Positions 61,059-64,000 of a DNA stretch of 64,000 bases are shown here, piece by piece. The notes below the pieces were generated by a model, which was not told the DNA's origin, searched no databases, and saw nothing but the letters and a program-made list of their open reading frames with translations. A program made the translations under genes and the position numbers. Source of the stretch: Campanula takesimana (Eukaryota; Streptophyta; Magnoliopsida; Asterales; Campanulaceae); assembly GCA_026119855.1 (NCBI GenBank), contig JAOWBW010000038.1:2221824-2285823 (forward strand). The letters are read 5' to 3'. Position 1 is the stretch's first letter. The number at the start of each line of letters is the position of its first letter.

Positions 61059-64000
61059 TGACACGCCCCAAGTCCCGGGATCCCCTAATAGAACCTCGAA
61101 CCTGGTGCGCGTAACTAACAAGAAACAACAAACTAACGGGAAACAGGAACAATACCTGTTAAAAACAAAACTGACATGATATATATACTCAAGAGTAGGG
61201 AGCTAAGATAGCTCACACGAGTTCTAGACCAAGAAAATTAAAACCAAAATGGTTACATACAGCGGAAGACATGCCTAGCAAATAAGCTAGCAACAAGAAC
61301 TGTCTAGGGACAACAAATACTACCCCAATACAAGCCCAGAGTTTATTAACTCATACAAGATCGTCCTTACCAAAATATAAAAGGACACTAACTTCGAACA
61401 AGAATATCCTGCTGAGTAAATTCCCAGCTAAGTCGAGCCTCACTGCGTACTATCCCCTGCTTTCCTGGGGGGGGGGAAACAATTAAACAAATAAAGGGTG
61501 AGATAAATCTCAGTAAGCTATTAACATGCAATTATATGTCATGTTATCATGCAATACCAGTAGATACTCAACTAAACATATATCAAGTATCATCAAGTAA
61601 CAAGTATAGGAGAGGCTAAGCCAACCCAACAAGTAATCAAGCTCAAGAAATAATCAGGTAACAAGTAGTCAAGTAGTTTGAGAGGCTAAACCAGCTCACC
61701 AAGATGCACATAGGCCTATCACGCATTGTACCTGAATCCTTCCTTATTTCTCCCAAGAATACCATTTGTTGTCGATGCTTTTCTAGCTGAGGACAACCAA
61801 GAACAGGAACAAGAGACTGCTGTGCAGTATATAAGAAGACCTGGTAACCAGTGTCATCCACAATAACAAGATCCACGTGGTGTTCAGTACAGTCGCATTC
61901 ACTTAGGTCAGGCTTATTGCTCTAACCAGTGAAGCTATGCCCTTACTATGGCCGGTAGTAAGGGGTCGGGCGGAAATACATAGGGACCCGATTGTCACTT
62001 AAACCCCAGCTCTCGCGACAAGCGTGAACCTATATATTTTCGAACAAGCAAGGAGAACCAGCTGGACTCACACAAAAAGGTACAAGTAGATATTTACTTG
62101 AACTACGGAAACAGAACTCAGTCCCTTACTAGTGAACTACTCTCTATGCACCATGTAATCATGTATCATGTGCTCACGAGAATATGCACCATGTAATTAT
62201 GTATCATGTGCTCACGAGAATATGCACCATGTAATTATGTATCATGTGCTCACAAGAATATAAGTATCCATACGCAATTATTGCGAATACAAACCAAGAT
62301 AACACTGGCACATAAGGTGTCCATGTAAGAGTCCATTTATAACAGACTTCAGTCAAGTAGTAGGGTATATCACTCTGTCACATGCCAAGTTGCACGTACA
62401 TATTCATATCACGTTTAACACATTAAAGTGTCTATCACGATACCCTTACTATCAAATAGAGCCCAATACCTTAGACTCTAAACACGTAGTAGAATAGGTC
62501 ACATTGTACCTAGACACAGTCATACTTCACATATATGTATCGTTAGTAATCGAATACATTTTCTAACACATATTGTGTTCTGTAATCATTCTTATTAATT
62601 TAAATCGTAGTATTCACGATTATATGAATTATCTTCATATTACACTAGTCCCTATTTTCTTTAGGAACCATTTCAAGACAAGATATCTTCTTTATATTTT
62701 ATATACTTCATTGAGTATATACACGATTAAAACTAAATCATTTACACTTTAGTGCTTATTTATAGCACTTCCAATATACACGTTTCAAGTTCAACTATGT
62801 AGTAGAGTTAATCATTCTCTATCTAGTTCCATAACCCACTTCTTTGGTTATTCATACCATGTACCAATCAATCAAGAAGCCACATTCTATCAAGTAAATA
62901 TATGCAAGATTTGCATATACACATCAAGACTCTTTCAAGTTTATTACCATACTCATGTAATGGTTTCAAGACATTCAAGACAATCAAGACAGTCAAGACT
63001 TTTACAAGATTTTATCATCTTGTATCCAAGTTCTCATTCCATTTTCTTAGATGGTTAAACATGTACAAGAGTTAATTAACTTATACTTAAGTTATCAATC
63101 CAACTCTTTGATTATTTAAGACAAGGACAAGATTTACTCATCTTATATTCACGTTTTAATTAAGAAGATGAGCTATACATTTTCCCAATCAAGTTCACGA
63201 TCCTATTCCTAGGATATTCAAGTTCAAGACATGGCTTTAATGCCCTTAAGTTGTACAATCTTTAGATTCAAGACACGTAGAAGAGTCCTTACTCTTACAC
63301 TCAAGTTCAAGTTCAGAAGATGAATTATACATCTTACTCGTACAAGTTTTCAAATCCTTTTCTTAGGATATTCAAGCTCAAGACATTAGTTGGTGCCCCC
63401 AAGGTACACAACCATTAACTCCAAGACACATAAAAGAGTTACTACTCTTATACTCAAGTTATCATTTAATTATGATTTAAGTTCACATTTCATTTGTTCA
63501 CAAAGGGGACTATTTTTCAGTACTAGAGTGTTCTACAACACTCATCTAGGCCATCTAGGGTAGTACCCTAAACTTAGTCCAAGAATATTTCGAGTTCAAA
63601 TTAAGTAAATGAGCTATACCACTCATACTTACAAGTTCTTAATCCCCTACATAGGATATTAAATCTCAAGTCATTGTTTTAATGCCCCTAAGGTGCACAA
63701 TCATTGGCTTCAAGACAAGCATAACACATAAGTGCTTGTTCATAGCACTTTCAAGACATATAAAAGAGTTCTTCCTTTTATACTTAAGTTCTCATTTTAA
63801 TTTAATGAGTAATCATGTTCAAGACTCACTTCTGATACCCCTAAGGTATCACAATACTTACTAGGACATCTTATCCTAAGGCTATATGCCTTAACAAGGG
63901 TTATTTCCAACTTATACAATCATTAAACAAGTTTTACAATTTTTCAGGACATATGGGCGGCCGCACAAAATGGTGTGGGCGGCGCCCAAAATCAGGCTTT
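61059..64000 (-). mobile_element. Very long LTR of a minus-strand, probably gypsy-type, element
   Basis: Begins TGACACGCCCCAAGTCCCGG next to the primer site and runs at least 2.94 kb, past the window edge. There are no coding ORFs; it is rich in TCAAGA/CAAGTTC and TATAC repeats, and ends in the window with GGGCGGCCGCAC/GGGCGGCGCCC-type sequence. LTRs of 3 kb or more are typical of Tekay/Del chromoviruses; lineage is inferred from length alone. Confidence 0.6.
62146..62259. repeat. Three tandem copies of a 38-bp unit in the LTR
   Basis: Units start at 62146, 62184 and 62222 with ATGCACCATGTAATTATGTA, nearly identical, each itself containing two CATGT-AT-ATG half-repeats. Confidence 0.9.

Overview
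This is nuclear DNA from a flowering plant, most likely a eudicot. The genes have several exons with GT/AG introns, they encode plant-specific families (LOG, laccase, NPH3/RPT2), and transposons fill the spaces between them. Nothing visible fixes the species; the abundance of Stowaway-type MITEs with CTCCCTCCGTCC ends does not narrow it further.

The first 23 kb hold three host genes. A cytokinin-activating LOG gene lies on the plus strand (815-5249, 7 exons). A secretory laccase closest in my recollection to Arabidopsis LAC11 follows (15805-18410, plus, 6 exons). A BTB-NPH3 protein closest to At5g03250 is convergent with the laccase (18915-23123, minus, 4 exons). They look like independent genes, not a pathway cluster. 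The 10 kb between LOG and the laccase is a patchwork of small DNA transposons: Stowaway, PIF/Harbinger-like elements with 3-bp target duplications, and two hAT-like elements with 8-bp target duplications.

From 21643 to 28717 the 5' part of the NPH3 gene (part of intron 1, exon 1, leader and upstream DNA with a Stowaway MITE) occurs four times in tandem. Each unit is about 1.75-1.79 kb and ends in an (AT)n tract. The (AT)n of the fourth unit abuts a 4.7-kb endogenous pararetrovirus fragment (28718-33411) that spans the viral origin: reverse transcriptase/RNase H remnant, downstream ORFs, promoter with tandem repeats, tRNA-Met primer site, then a movement-protein remnant. A second (AT)n tract closes it.

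From 33.5 to 43 kb there are no convincing host genes. The region has foldback MITEs, a 2.4-kb Mutator-like element with a GC-rich insert and a tandem array loaded with TTGAC (W-box) cores, and a SINE split by a hAT element.

From 43.4 to 64 kb the window is nested retrotransposons. A decayed copia contains a younger 2.66-kb element coding only Gag and protease (TR-GAG type). Then come a copia integrase remnant, a SIRE-like LTR fragment, a complete 597-bp TRIM, a BED-finger hAT transposase relic broken by a MITE and by a SIRE-like copia (53425-59868), and the leader and very long LTR of a minus-strand gypsy-type element running off the window. Single-base differences between near-identical copies, often in homopolymers, mean some frameshifts may be assembly errors.
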